A stretch of DNA of 64,000 bases from Geosiphon pyriformis (lineage: Eukaryota > Glomeromycota > Glomeromycetes > Archaeosporales > Geosiphonaceae). The position numbers were made by a program, and so were the translations under genes. The notes under the pieces were generated by a model. The model was not told the origin of the DNA. It worked only from the letters and a program-made list of their open reading frames with translations, and did no database searches. Positions 24,901 to 36,575 of the stretch are shown in pieces. The stretch's first letter is position 1. Every line of letters starts with the position of its first letter. The stretch covers positions 274,461-338,460 of the forward strand of contig JAAOMT010000414.1 of NCBI GenBank assembly GCA_016748015.1. Reading direction: 5' to 3'.

Positions 24901-26632
24901 CAATAGAGCAAGTATTTGTTAAGATACTATTTCATTCATAAGATTTGGGTATCATAGAAACCTATGCCCTTTTCCACAAAAGTGGAACAGCACCTAACCT
25001 TAAACACAAATTCAAAAAATCCAAAAAACCTTTGAAAATGTCATTACTTCAATGTTTTTATAATTCATTAGGAATACCATTGAGACCAGCAGTCTTCCTA
25101 TCCAGTAATTGTTTGACAATTTGAATCAATTCACTAAAACTAATAACATCTATAATACAAAAAATGGCATTGTTATTTACATGCTACAAAGAAGCATATT
25201 AACAAGCCCAAAAATCAGGCAAAGACCCAGAAAATGAACACTTCCTGGTTCATCCTTCTATTATAGCATCTATCTTAAATTTAACTTCATTAGAATTCAA
25301 AACCAATTCATTATTAACAATTAAATAGTCAAGGACTACTCTATAAAACGACTTATCCAAAATATTCTTGATCATATGGTCTTTGTCTGAGCAAAAATTC
25401 TCCATCTTTTTATTAATGGCAGCCTTAAATTCATGCATCTTAAAACAATGATAACTTTTTCTAAACTTGGACAAGCAACTAAAAATGTCCATACTGCTGG
25501 TGTCATTATTTAATATGTTCTGAACTTTAAGAACTTTAACTTTATTAGCAATTAATCAAGCATTAATCAACAAGATAGTTCTAAAAAAATTACCAAATTG
25601 TAAACACTTAACCACTTTGACAACCAGCAGTTCCAGCTTAAAAAACTTAAAAGAATGTTTGTTGAAAAAACAATTAACATCATAAAACCAATATTTAGAG
25701 AAAACTTTATCAGCCAAATCTACTATAGTCTTCTCTAGCAAATTCCATATAGTCTCAAGATCTCCACCAGCATTTGCAAATAAGAACTCACTTAATACAG
25801 AAAAGAACTTGACAGAAACACACTCTTTGAAATAAGCCTATTTGGGGGCATCTGCACCAGCAATTTTGAACTTCCAATAATCTCTGTTAATTTGTTTGCA
25901 CAAACTATTCAAATAAAAATTCAAAAGTTCACCCAGACCAATCAATACCATGACAGCCTTGTAATTAGTATCAAAGAAATCAGAAGCAGAAGCAACTTCA
26001 TGACCAGTAATTGCTGACAATAGACACTTACTAACAAAGATGTAGTCAATAATTTTCTTGACTCCTCTTAAATTGCTTTATATGGAAGCCTTGGCCAATT
26101 AATAACTTCCAAATGCATTAACCAATCCTAAATCCAAACAGAATTGAAAGCTTGCACTCTTTTTAGAACCATTCTTATTAAAATTCCCACTCAAGACCAC
26201 AAAAATACTGGTATTAACTGCCCTTGCAATAAAGAAATTAACCTCAATCACCTAACCAAACCTAATTTCAGTAGAGGCACCAGCATACAAGCCTAAAACT
26301 GTAACTGAAAACTTGTTTTTAAAAAGAAGCCAAACAAAAATGACATAACTAGGCACTTCTTTAATCTTGAAAACATGTTGAACTAAAGAATTGTTCATGA
26401 TAATTGCCATTTTAGCACCAAGAAAACTCTTATTCAAACCAGACATAAACACTTACATATCATTAAACTTGTTCATAGTCCAGGGCCTAATACTAGATCT
26501 TAATTTTGTTTCTGTGATTATAAAAATCATATTACTAGAGTTCATGTGCCACCACACAATATCATCTTGTTTAGCCAGCACATTGATGCCATGAATATTG
26601 CATCTAGCAATTTTTCATATCAAATCATTTAT
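21987..26632 (-). pseudogene. LINE-C ORF2: EN-RT-RNase H, many stops and frameshifts
   Basis: The position homologous to the start ATG is now ATA (26632-26630). Recognisable pieces: endonuclease (CNIHGIN at about 26600; an LGELLNFYLNSLCKQ segment near 25930-25880); reverse transcriptase (VLQNMCKAYDSVGW at about 24700; FVND near 24350 in place of FVDD; LKKTISDKQFLYLVS-type segment at 24050); RNase H (YMNG with Asp changed to Asn near 23250, TELQ and LNSQ with the third Asp changed to Asn near 23060; YAN in place of the last acid near 22895). The frame changes near 24445, at an AC-repeat, and twice around 23000-23160. The C terminus (22529-21987) reads through without a stop. Confidence 0.82.
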
Positions 26633-26673
26633 AAAGAAAAGAAAGGTACTTGAGAACCCAACTCAGTACACAA

Positions 26674-28474
26674 CTAATTTAATTTCACTAATATTAAACC
26701 AACAAAGACATTAAGAGCCACTAACTTAGATTCTAAAAAGCCCATCTTAGTAGTTAGCACTTTTGAACTACTTAGACCAAAAACTAAAACATCAGAGACA
26801 ATGAAAGAAAGAGACAGAGACACCAGCTCGGGGCCATCCAAAATTATTGTCAAACCCAAATCTGAATTGGCAGCCATTAAAGTGTTCAAAACTGAGGAAA
26901 AGAGAAGAAGAGTTTGAGGCATTAAAACAAGATTGTTGAGCTTGTGCATAATACCAGAAACTTGATCAGTTAGGAGTTTCAAGGAACATTCTAAGGAAGC
27001 CAAATAAGCACTTAAAAAAGAGATATCAACAGAAATATAAGGAAAAATACTACCTGAACTTGAGACACCAAAAGGAGAAAAACTAGGACTAGATCCAAAA
27101 CAAGTACCACCAAAAGAATTGGCAAACAAAACCACTTGGGCCCAAGATTTGCCACCAAAAACAGCAGGGCAAGAAATCAGAACATTTTTTTTTTATACAA
27201 CTTGGCAAGCTGAAAACAAACATTCTTAGAAGCAACTTTTTTATATGATTTCTTTAACAATGACAGCACAGAAACATCTGATGCATCACATTTAAGAGCT
27301 GAATGCCCAAAACACTCACACTTCTTACAACAAACCAAATTCATCCTAGTTCATAAGAGTTTTACTTCACCAAAAATAGGCTTTGTGTAAAAGACAGATT
27401 TTAGATCATTATTAAAACCAAAACCAACCACAGCACAGCAAATTTTATTACCAGTTTTCATAGATCTATTTATAATACAAGTTTTCCTACCAGTTTTTTT
27501 TAAAAAAGTTCTAAGATCATGTGCTGTTGTACTCACTAGCAAAGTAAACAAAAGCATTTTGAATTGATTTCTAGATGCCCAAATTTCACAATTTTTTACA
27601 GCTTTGGCTATGCACACAGAATCTTTCCCAATTAGGAATAATTATTTTGAGACCAACAAATTAGCTTGATCTAATTCGGCAAACTTCACTACAGCTTTTT
27701 ACCACATTTCAATTAATTGAATTTTAATCGACTTAATCTTCCCAAATTCAGATACTGTAGCAATAATCATATTCTTAAGTTTATTTATGAGAATTTTCTT
27801 GATAACCACAGCCTAATCTGACCTCATTTTTTGTCTTCTAAGATCACTGTTTATATTCTCTTTTTTCTGGCCAATGATGTGGCTATTTTCATGCTTTTTT
27901 TTAAAATAAAAGTAGAATGAATAATCCCTTCAAATTTTGAGGGAGTAGTGGTCCTCCCAAAACCATTAACTGCTGAAAATAATTTTCTGATAATTTGAGT
28001 TTTAGTTGTGGCAGATTTGTCTTTTACCACTGAAAGATTAATATCCAAAGCAAATAACTTTTTGACTGGTACTTCAATTGAAAACTTAATGATTTTTGGG
28101 TCGATCCACTTTTTGTCCAGAAAGATAGACAAACAAGAAGAAAAAACAACTTTATTATTATCCATATCAAAATTGTGAGGCCCAAATGGAGAACCAAAGA
28201 CAGCACTAGTATTAACTTGTTTTGCCTTAAGAATAGTAGTAGCCAAGCCTAAAAGAAATTCACAATTCACACTAAACATACTAATATTTTTATTATTACC
28301 AGACAGACTATTCACATCAGAATACACACTACCACTAGGCCTGGATCTATTCAAAGAGATATTTTTTTTATTGCCAGAGTGTTTAATATTGCCAAGAATA
28401 ACTTTCTTCTTTTAAGAGAAAAAACCACTAGTAAGACCATGAAAATTACCTTTGGGTGCCTTTTTTTTAGACAT
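26674..28474 (-). pseudogene. LINE-C ORF1: RRM-like and CCHC protein, decayed
   Basis: Begins MSKKKAPKG at 28474; the upstream start used by LINE-B is GTG here. The RRM-like region (about 27810-27600) is broken by stops. The zinc knuckle near 27340-27295 is intact (CKKCECFGHSALKC). The Ser/Leu-rich C-terminal half at 27135-26674 is open and parallels LINE-B, including LTDQVSGIMHKLNN. The frame ends at the same position (26674) as an internal stop of LINE-B. Confidence 0.8.
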
Positions 28475-28620
28475 AACACTACCTGCAATAGTCTTCAAGT
28501 TCACAAAAAATAAGTTATTAAGTAAAAAAATATTGATATAAATTAGCAGAAAAATAAAACTTTTTTTTTAGAAACTATTCTCTTTGAGGATTTTTTGGAG
28601 ATAAGAGAGAAAGAAGTTTT

Positions 28621-29324
28621 TTTATATTTTTAGTTTTTTTATAAGTATTAAGTCAATTTTTTTATTATAATTTTATTGTAAAAAGTAGGTTTTTTTTTGT
28701 TCTAAATTTCTTATTTTGTTATAAATTATTAGTTTTAATTATATTATTTTATTAATAAATCATAAAAAAAATATTTTATAAAAACATATTAATTAAATAT
28801 TTAGACAATTATAACTTCTTTAATCTTTATTTTTTAAATAAAATATTTAAAAACCATATATTTTTAATAATTAATTAAAAAAATTTAGTGTAATTTTAAT
28901 AAAATAGTTTAATTTTTTTTTAATAATTTATTTTATGTTTCTAATAAAAATTGATAAATTCTAAATTGGTTTTTGTTTTATAAATATTTTTAAAATTTTT
29001 GTTTTTTTTGTATATATTATAAAATAAATTTATATAACTAATATTAAATTTATGTTATTAATATTATTAATATTTAATAATAATGTTTAAAAATTATAAT
29101 ATTATTAAGTAATATTAATAACTAAATTAATAATATTATTAATTAAATTAATTAAATTAAATTATTATTTAAAAATAAAATAGTTAATTATATTATATTA
29201 TTAACTAATACATATAATAATTAATAAAAATAATTTTTAACTATAACAATATAAAAAAAAAATTTAAAAAAAAAATTTGTAAATTTTCAAAACAAAGTTT
29301 TATTTAATTAATTTGTTATTTTTT
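28621..29324. other. AT-rich spacer between LINE-C and LINE-D
   Basis: Nearly pure A/T with ATTAAATT-type simple repeats around 29100-29170. Nothing coding was seen. Confidence 0.5.
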
Positions 29325-31705
29325 TTTAATATTTTATGAATAAAATTTAAATACAACTTAATATAATATATTAAATTAAGTAATTTAAACTAAGTATAAA
29401 TTATGTTTTTACTATATATTCCAGTTATTTAAGTCAATTTAGACAATATTATGTCTTTATATAAACAAAAATCATATTATTAATATTAAAAAAATATAAA
29501 TATAAAGTATATATATCAAAACTAATACTAAAATTCTTAGTTATACTAAACAATTTAATAATATCTTATAATAGCACAACTAAGAGATTACAGATAAAAA
29601 AAACACCAAATTATTTAATAAAATCAAATTCAGTTTTTTTATAATAATATAATATTTAAAACAGATTAGTTATATTTTATTTTTATAAACAAAAACCAAA
29701 TTATACATAAAACTTATAATTTTATTAATAGCAATTTTAAAGTCCTTAAAAACAAAGAAAAATTTTAAATACTAATCCCTAAAAACAAAACTTTTATATA
29801 AAACAATATATATTATAATATTAAATAAACCTAATAACAACAATTAAGATATACTAAAGAGAAATTCTTACATAATAACCTAAAAATTTAACATAGTTTT
29901 ATAAACAACAGAGTCTATTATACAAAAAAAAATGATCAAAAAATTTTATATTATTACAAAACAGATACAACATATTATAATAATATTTATTATATAGATA
30001 CTTATATATAGTTACAGATAATTAATAATATAAGGTTTTTATAAAGTATAAATAAGTACTAATACTAATTCAACTTATATAACCAGTAATTATATAAAAA
30101 TTCAAATGCTATACTTAAAAAAAACAAATTTAATTCATATTTCTAATCAGACTTCAATACAAAACTTTTATCTTATAACTAATTTTTCAATAAACTTAAT
30201 ACACAATCTAAAATATTTTACAAATAAAATGTTTTATATTTTCAAAAATACATAAATTATTAGTTTTTAAAATTTTTTTTTAAATAATAGCTAACAGTAT
30301 CATGTTTGAAAAAAATATAGCTCTAATTAACTTATTAGTTTTATTATTATTTAAAATTCCAAAATAATTCTTATCTTTAATCCAAAACACAATTAGTTTT
30401 TTTTCTTAATAATATTTATAATATAATGTTATTTTATTTAACAATAGTTATAAAAATTAAATAAAACTAAAACCACTTTCAAAAAGCATATATTTTAAAC
30501 TGTTTAACTGTTTAAAAATATTGTAATTATACAGAAAAAAAAAACACACTCCAAAGTTAATACAATAATCTGTAACTTAATTATAATAAACAAAAACAAA
30601 TTAAAAACTTTAACTTCAATACTTAAATCCAAATTATTAAAAAATACTATAGTATTAGCTCTTATATTTATTAAATCTAAATTTTTCAAAAAGCCATTAG
30701 TATAAACAAAAAAACATAAATAATTGACATTTAACAACTTATTATATATTTGACAAAATTTATCTAAACTTAAAACATTTAAAAATTAAGTATCTACCAT
30801 AAAAAAAAAGATATTTGAAGATTTGCTAAAACATTTAAATACACAACTGTCAAAACAAATTAGGTAAAAACTAGTTTATAAAACTCTAGTAATTTTCAAT
30901 ATTAAAAGTTTTTTTAATTAAGGATTTTATCTTTTTTATTATACAACTGTTTAATAAAAGCAATATCAAAATGCTTAAATAAATATTAAATATTAAAAAA
31001 GACAAAATTACCAAAAACCATAAACATTAAAGTATTTTTAATAAATATAAACATTAAAAACAAAGTATTATTCAGAAACAAATTATGACTATAAAAAATT
31101 CTAAACACACTAGCCAAAAAATTGTTGATCAGATTAATATTAAAACAAATAAAAAAAAACAAAAAATAATAAAAGATTAATTTAATACTTAAAGATTCAA
31201 AAATTTATGATTAAACAAACAGCTTACAATATTACCAATATTCGAAAAACACAAAATAGAAGCCAACTTGTACTCAGTTTGTATTTGTTTAAAAGACTTT
31301 AAATTATAGAAAGAAAAGTAATAAATTATATTACTTAAAAAGTTTAAGAGCAAACCAGTTTTTAATTTTTAATTTTTCTAAATTAAAGTGTTTTATTTAT
31401 TATATATACTAATCAAAATAAAGCTAAATTGAGTTTTATAATTAATAATAAGATATAAAACTATTAAAACTAAATAAAAAAATTGTTATTAGTTATAATT
31501 ACTATTTTATTATTATTAATTAAAATATTATTAATTCAAAAAAAATTATCTGCAATATTTAAATATATTAGATTATAGCTTAATTACATTTTATTCAAAT
31601 TGTATTATTAATAAAAATACTAATATTAAAAAATAATATCAGATTTGTTTAAGCTTCAATCTATTCAGTTTTAGTCACAAACTTAGAATTAATTCTGTAT
31701 TTGCT
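29325..31705 (-). pseudogene. LINE-D: 5'-truncated, extremely decayed LINE ORF2 fragment
   Basis: The 3' UTR block (29335-29460) and the ORF2 C-terminal, RNase H and part of the RT region are recognisable by alignment to LINE-C; similarity stops near 31705. At 30737-30504 the RNase H core reads YTNG, IKLQ and LNSQ where LINE-A has YTDG, AELQ and SDSQ: all three visible catalytic acids are lost, each by a G-to-A change. The RT box near 31600 reads FINN instead of FVDD. C and G are almost gone from the sequence. It predates the solo LTR that follows at 31883. Confidence 0.72.
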
Positions 31706-31882
31706 GTTATTAAAAGTTTTTGGTCTCTTTTTTTATATGTTATTAATGTTGTTTTGCTGTTAATTCTTAATTATTGAAAGCTAGTAAACTTTTAATAACT
31801 GAATTTATCTCCAATTATTTCTTATAATTTGAATTGCTGAACTTATATGTGGAATGACCAATTTTATATCAGTTATTTATAT
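31706..31882. other. Unassigned AT-rich segment left of the solo LTR
   Basis: Not alignable by eye to LINE-D or to the LTR. It may be old flank or another degraded repeat. Confidence 0.4.
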
Positions 31883-31980
31883 TGTTACGGTTGAAACCCA
31901 TAATTTTTATTAGTTATCACATGTATTAGTCACTGATGTCATATAATTAGCCACTCTATTTTTAAATAGTAATCATTGAC

Positions 31981-32100
31981 CTGATCAATGACCTGACTGT
32001 TGATTTGATTATTAACCTGATCATTGACCTGATTAATGACCTGATTGTTGACCTAATCATTGACTTAATTATTGACCTAATCGTTGACCTGGTCATTGAC
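31981..32100 (+). repeat. Ten 12-bp tandem repeats in the U3 part of the solo LTR
   Basis: Ten exact-length units of consensus CTGATCATTGAC run without a gap to 32100. Each carries variants of the palindrome TGATCA. The array ends 13 bases before the TATA box, a typical place for enhancer repeats. Confidence 0.88.
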
Positions 32101-32113
32101 TATTTTCAATAGC

Positions 32114-32120
32114 TATATAA
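32114..32120 (+). promoter_or_regulatory. TATA-like box of the solo LTR
   Basis: TATATAAGCAATGAG follows the repeat array, and the same box is present in LTR-beta (minus orientation). It would drive element RNA synthesis toward the plus direction; in a solo LTR it could read into the flanking DNA. Confidence 0.6.
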
Positions 32121-32621
32121 GCAATGAGTCTCTTAGTTGTAAAAAATCATTTCTCAGACAAGAATCAAATAAATAAAAATAACAACTTTCATCTCAATCA
32201 CTCTCTTATTGCTAATTTCCCTTTCCTTACCTTCAAGTATCTGAACATCTTAGAATAAAAAATTACTTGTTGGCCTTTTCCTGACATATATAATTGTAGC
32301 ATTTGAAAATTATTTGAATAAATGTGACTGAAAAGCACAAGTTGATACCTGATATTGAATTCTAAGAGCGCCAATGTAAGGCATAGAATTATACCAGTAG
32401 TAATCAATTGTTGACAGTACGGACTATCCCTCTACTTTCAGATTCCCCAGTTACCTTTGAAAAGAATAGCGACTGAGATATTTTATGAGACTGATCTCGC
32501 ACATTGAATCCATACTCATTCAATTCACTCTTTAAAGTTGAATTTCCCTTTGATTATTTCCATTACCCTACAATCCTGTTCTCCCTTGCTATCTGTTAGT
32601 TTATTACTCCAATCCGTAACA

Positions 32622-33799
32622 ATATAGTTACTTTGCAATAAAAGTCAATTTTTTTTCAAAAATTGCTTATTTAGAAACTTAATAAAAATATGTAGTTATT
32701 TTGCTGTAAAAATCAACTTTTTTACAGAAATTTTGTTTATAGACTATCTTAATATATATAATAAAAAAAATATAAAAAATATAAAAAAAATAAAAATTTG
32801 TTAAGAGAAATGTTTTCTGTTTAGGCTTAAAGTTACTAATAAATTACTAAAATTGGTAGCTAAATAATTTCAAAATGTTAATTAAGTTTCAAGAAATTTC
32901 AAGTATAAATAATTAAAAAATTTGAGTTTTTAAAATATTTAATTTTTATTACTGTTTGTAAAAATATGTAAAAAATGATTTTAACTAAGATTGTTATTCT
33001 AAAGTAAGATATATTTTCTCGAGAAAAAAAGCTTTTTTTTTATATAATTTGTTATAATACTAATTTTTAAACTTGCACTTTTTTTTGCTAATATTTCAAT
33101 AAACTAAAGATATATTTTAATAAACTACAAGTTATTTCTATGAACTATAAATTATTTTAATAAGCTATTAAATTATTTTACAAAATTTTACAAATTTTGG
33201 CTAATTCTTAAATGTTATAAAGTTTGGTATACTACATAATCTAATTATTGCAATTTGTGTATTATATAAATTGGATTATTAATTAAATAATAATATTTAA
33301 TAATTTAATTGTAATAATTGAAATAATAATAATATATATTAATTAATAATAAAAATTATAATAGTAATTTTATGTTAATTAATGGCTAAAATTTTACTGA
33401 TAACATAATCTTTTTCTCAAAACTAAGTTCTATTAAAGTTCAAGTATTATCTATAATATTCAGATAATATCTAAGATTATTAAATTAATTTGGTCTAAAA
33501 ATTGTTAAAATTTCAGTTCTGTAAACTTGCCAATGTATTGAATTTTTATTGATTAAAATATTGAATTTTATAAGATGTTTTCACAAGTATTAAATAGATT
33601 ATAAAGTTTAAAAGCTGTTCTGAATTTGTAATAAGCATTTGTTGGTCCAATTGTTATCTTAAATTTATTGTGAATTTTTTTTTGTATGGCTTTTGAAATA
33701 AGATTGGTTGCTTTGAGTTTCAGTTTATGTTGGTATAGTGTTTTTTTTAATTTGAAAATATCAATAAATAGAGATATATTCACTGTTTTTTTTAAGAAA
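32622..33799. other. AT-rich DNA without recognised element
   Basis: Mostly A/T with short direct repeats (for instance the TAAACTA/GAACTATAAATTATTT stretch around 33105-33170). A 71-codon open frame on the minus strand (33783-33568) may be the ragged C-terminal end of the Ty3 element that follows, but it shows no diagnostic motif. Confidence 0.45.
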
Positions 33800-36190
33800 A
33801 AATTAAAGTTTTTGTTGTATTGTAATATTTAAAAAAATTTCAATAAAAGTAAACAGTAAGTTTTCTTTCAAAGCTTGCTTTAGAAGTTCTAATAAGTAAC
33901 TTTCAAAATAACTTCTTGTATTTTTTTTATAAGAATAATAATTCGAATTATTAACTACTAGAGCTGTAATTCTTTTTTAAATGTAATTAATTTGACTTTT
34001 ATTAATTATTATAAATAAATTAGAAAGTGTTTTTAAAGTTAACATTAAGTTTTTGAATGTTTTAAGAAATAAACATTATAAAATTCAAAAAAATAATAAT
34101 AAAATTTAGTAAAAATAAAAGAATAAAAAATAATTATTTTTGGTATAATAAGAGTTTTTTTATATATTTTTGGGTTTAAGTATTTTTTAATAATTATTTT
34201 ACTATTTTTGTTTAAAATTTTTGTGTTATTTTTAAAAGAATTACTAATATAATTAAATAATTAAATATTCAGATTTGGTTGTTGTTGTATTATAATTATT
34301 GGTTTTAAATTTTAGAAAATATTTTCGAGATTAATTAAAGAAAAATAGATAATAATTTGTAAAATTAATGTTTTAGAATTAGTTTTAAAGTAATAGTATT
34401 TTAATTAATATTTATATACAATCTTTGCTAAAATTTTGTTATTAAGTCTTAACTTATATAATTTATTGTCTAAGGCTTTGTGAATATAAAATAGTCTATT
34501 CTATTTATAATTGAATTTTTTATTCTACTGTTTTTTAGATTTAGTTCTGTATAAGAAAACTTTATTTTCAACTTTAAATTTTTTAATAACAGATGGCAGT
34601 TTGTTGTTATGCTATTTTTTTATTAAACTTGAAAATATTTAATATAAGTGCTATAATTTGTTATTTTTTTTTCAAAGTGCTAAGAAAAATATAGACTTTT
34701 TATTAAAGTATTTTTTAAAAGTATTTTTTCATAATTGGTTGTATTAAGTATGTTTTTATTGTAAAATTAATTGGCAATATTGTTGTTTTTCTATAAGTAA
34801 AAACAAATAGTATGTGTTTTATAATATCTTGTTTTAGTGTTTTATAAACTAGTAACACTAATAAAATAAAGATATTTTATTTTTGCTCAAAATTGATTGA
34901 AATTTTGGTTAATAATTCACATAATTTTTAATTAAATTGTTCTATTAATCTATTTATTTATGAGTAATAAGGTAATAATAAAAGTTATTTGATATTGAAT
35001 TATTTACAAATTTTTTGTATTAAGTTGTTTACAAAATGTGTTTCTTGATTGGATAAGAGTTTAATTGGACATCTATATCTACAAATAATATTTTTGTAGA
35101 AAACATTTACTACTGATTTTGTATCTGCTTTTTAAATAGTTCTGGCTTCAGGCCATTTAGTAAAATAATCTACTGTAATATAATATAATAATTTTTTTAA
35201 ATAGTAATTAGTAGTGATTTGACTAAATTAATTTTTATTCTATTAAAGAGTTGTCTAACTTTAATTGAATTTAAAAATTTAGTGAAACAAATTCTTTCTC
35301 TTTTTTGACAACTATTACATAATTTTATGTATTGTTAAATGTTTTATTGTATATAAAGTCAAAAATAATGTTCTAATATTCTTTGAATTGTATTATTATT
35401 TTTTAAGTATGCTGATAATAGATTAATATACATATTGTAAAACATGATTTTTATTTTATTTTCTTGAACTAATTTAAATAAATTAATTGGGTTTCTATAA
35501 TTTCAATAATAAATTTTGTTGTAATAAAAAAAATATTGTTTTGATTAGTGTTATAATCAGTGTTTTTTACTTAAAAACCAATTTTTTGATATAGTAAAAG
35601 TCTTTAAATAGTTTTTAATATTGTTATAGTTTTCAAAATCTATTGTTTATTGATTGTTTATTGTTGTTGAGCTGGTAGATAGTAATAAAATTGGTGTTGG
35701 TATTAATTTTGTCTTATTTTTTAAAGACTATTAACATTAGTATGTAATTTTTTAGATTTGTAATAAACAATATATTTGTAATTGGCTAGAAAATTAGTCC
35801 ATCAGAATTGTTTGGTACTGAGTTTAAATTCTTTTTTATTAAGTTATTTGAAGTCAATATTATTGGTAATGATATTAAATTTTTTTCTTTTTTATAAATA
35901 CTGTTAAAAATATTTAAAAGTCTAGATAATAACTGCTATTTTTAATTTAGTAGATTTATATTTAAGTTCTGTTGGTTTAAGTGTTTTACTTATATAGACA
36001 ATTACTTATTTATTGCTATTGTTATTTAATTATAATAAAATAGCACCAAATACTATGTATAAAGTAATAGTAATTAACTAGAATTGTTTGTTAAAATTGG
36101 AATAGATAAGAATTAAAGCTGTTATCAATTTTTTTTTTAGGATATCAAAGACTTTTTGTTGAATTAGAGTTTATTGGTATTAGATGTTGT
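33800..36190 (-). pseudogene. Ty3-C: decayed Ty3-type pol remnant (RNase H and integrase)
   Basis: Minus strand. The clearest part is the integrase core: VDYFTKWPEAR at 35180-35140, then a stop, then SVVNVFYKNIICRYRCPIKLL and SNQETHFVN at about 35062-35028 (normally an SDQGTHF-type catalytic Asp, here Asn). Upstream, near 35300, a CQKRER-like stretch may be the zinc-binding end of integrase. At 36150-35940 a region reading ILIYSNFNKQF and FGAILL resembles the beginning of Ty3 RNase H. Everything is broken by stops. The 5' half (gag, protease, most of RT) is missing. Confidence 0.68.
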
Positions 36191-36575
36191 TATTTAAATA
36201 AAAAAACCAATTCAAAAAATATTGAAAAAATATGATTAAAAACGTGATAACTTAGAAAAAACATGATAATACAAAATAACACAAATTAACATATTATAAC
36301 TCAAAATAATACAAAATAACACACAATAATGTAAAATAGTACAGAATAATTAACCATAACATAAAATAATTAGTTATAAAATAAAAAAATAAAACAACAA
36401 CAGAAATAATGAATAATAGTTAGTAATAACAAATAATTAAAAACAATTTTATAAAACCAGAAATATGTATAAAAACAAGTAGTTTTAACAGGAAAAAAAA
36501 AACAGACAAATAAAAAAAACAAAATATATTCTTCTTCTTATATTTTTTAAATTTATCTTACTTTTTTTTATTAAA
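36191..36575. other. AT-rich stretch with short ACAAAATAACACA-like repeats
   Basis: Around 36255-36375 variants of ACAAAATAACACAA and ACAAAATAATTA recur irregularly, so this is a degenerate short tandem array. No gene was seen. Confidence 0.45.

Larger units (their letters stand above)
21852..28620 (-). mobile_element. LINE-C: full-length, strongly decayed non-LTR retrotransposon
   Basis: Same 5' end (decayed inverted-repeat arm GAAAGAAGTTTT at 28609-28620), ORF1, ORF2 and 3' UTR as LINE-A and -B, but with more stops, several frameshifts and almost no CpG. The 3' UTR block (21865-21986) and the T-rich tail at 21852-21862 mark the left end. No trustworthy target-site duplication was seen. Confidence 0.85.
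31883..32621 (+). repeat. Solo LTR (LTR-alpha), well preserved
   Basis: 739 bp with perfect 8-base inverted termini TGTTACGG and CCGTAACA. ATAT flanks both ends (31879-31882 and 32622-32625), a possible 4-bp target duplication, though weak in AT-rich DNA. Sense orientation is plus: the 12-bp repeat array, then TATATAA at 32114, then AAATAAATAAAA at 32167 as a poly(A)-type signal. No internal retroelement genes adjoin it, so it probably arose by LTR-LTR recombination. It retains CpGs and is much younger than LINE-D beside it. Related copies are at 690-1429 and 55011-55286. Confidence 0.85.

Noticed and set aside
21840-28640. Target-site duplication for LINE-C
   Set aside because: The flanks share only A/T-rich fragments of a few bases; nothing above chance.
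31981-32100. Regular 12-bp units as a CRISPR-like array
   Set aside because: Units are contiguous with no spacers and sit inside an LTR of a eukaryotic element.
33568-33783. A 71-codon minus-strand frame as an independent gene
   Set aside because: No start context and no recognisable domain; it lies beside the Ty3-C relic and may be its C-terminal end.
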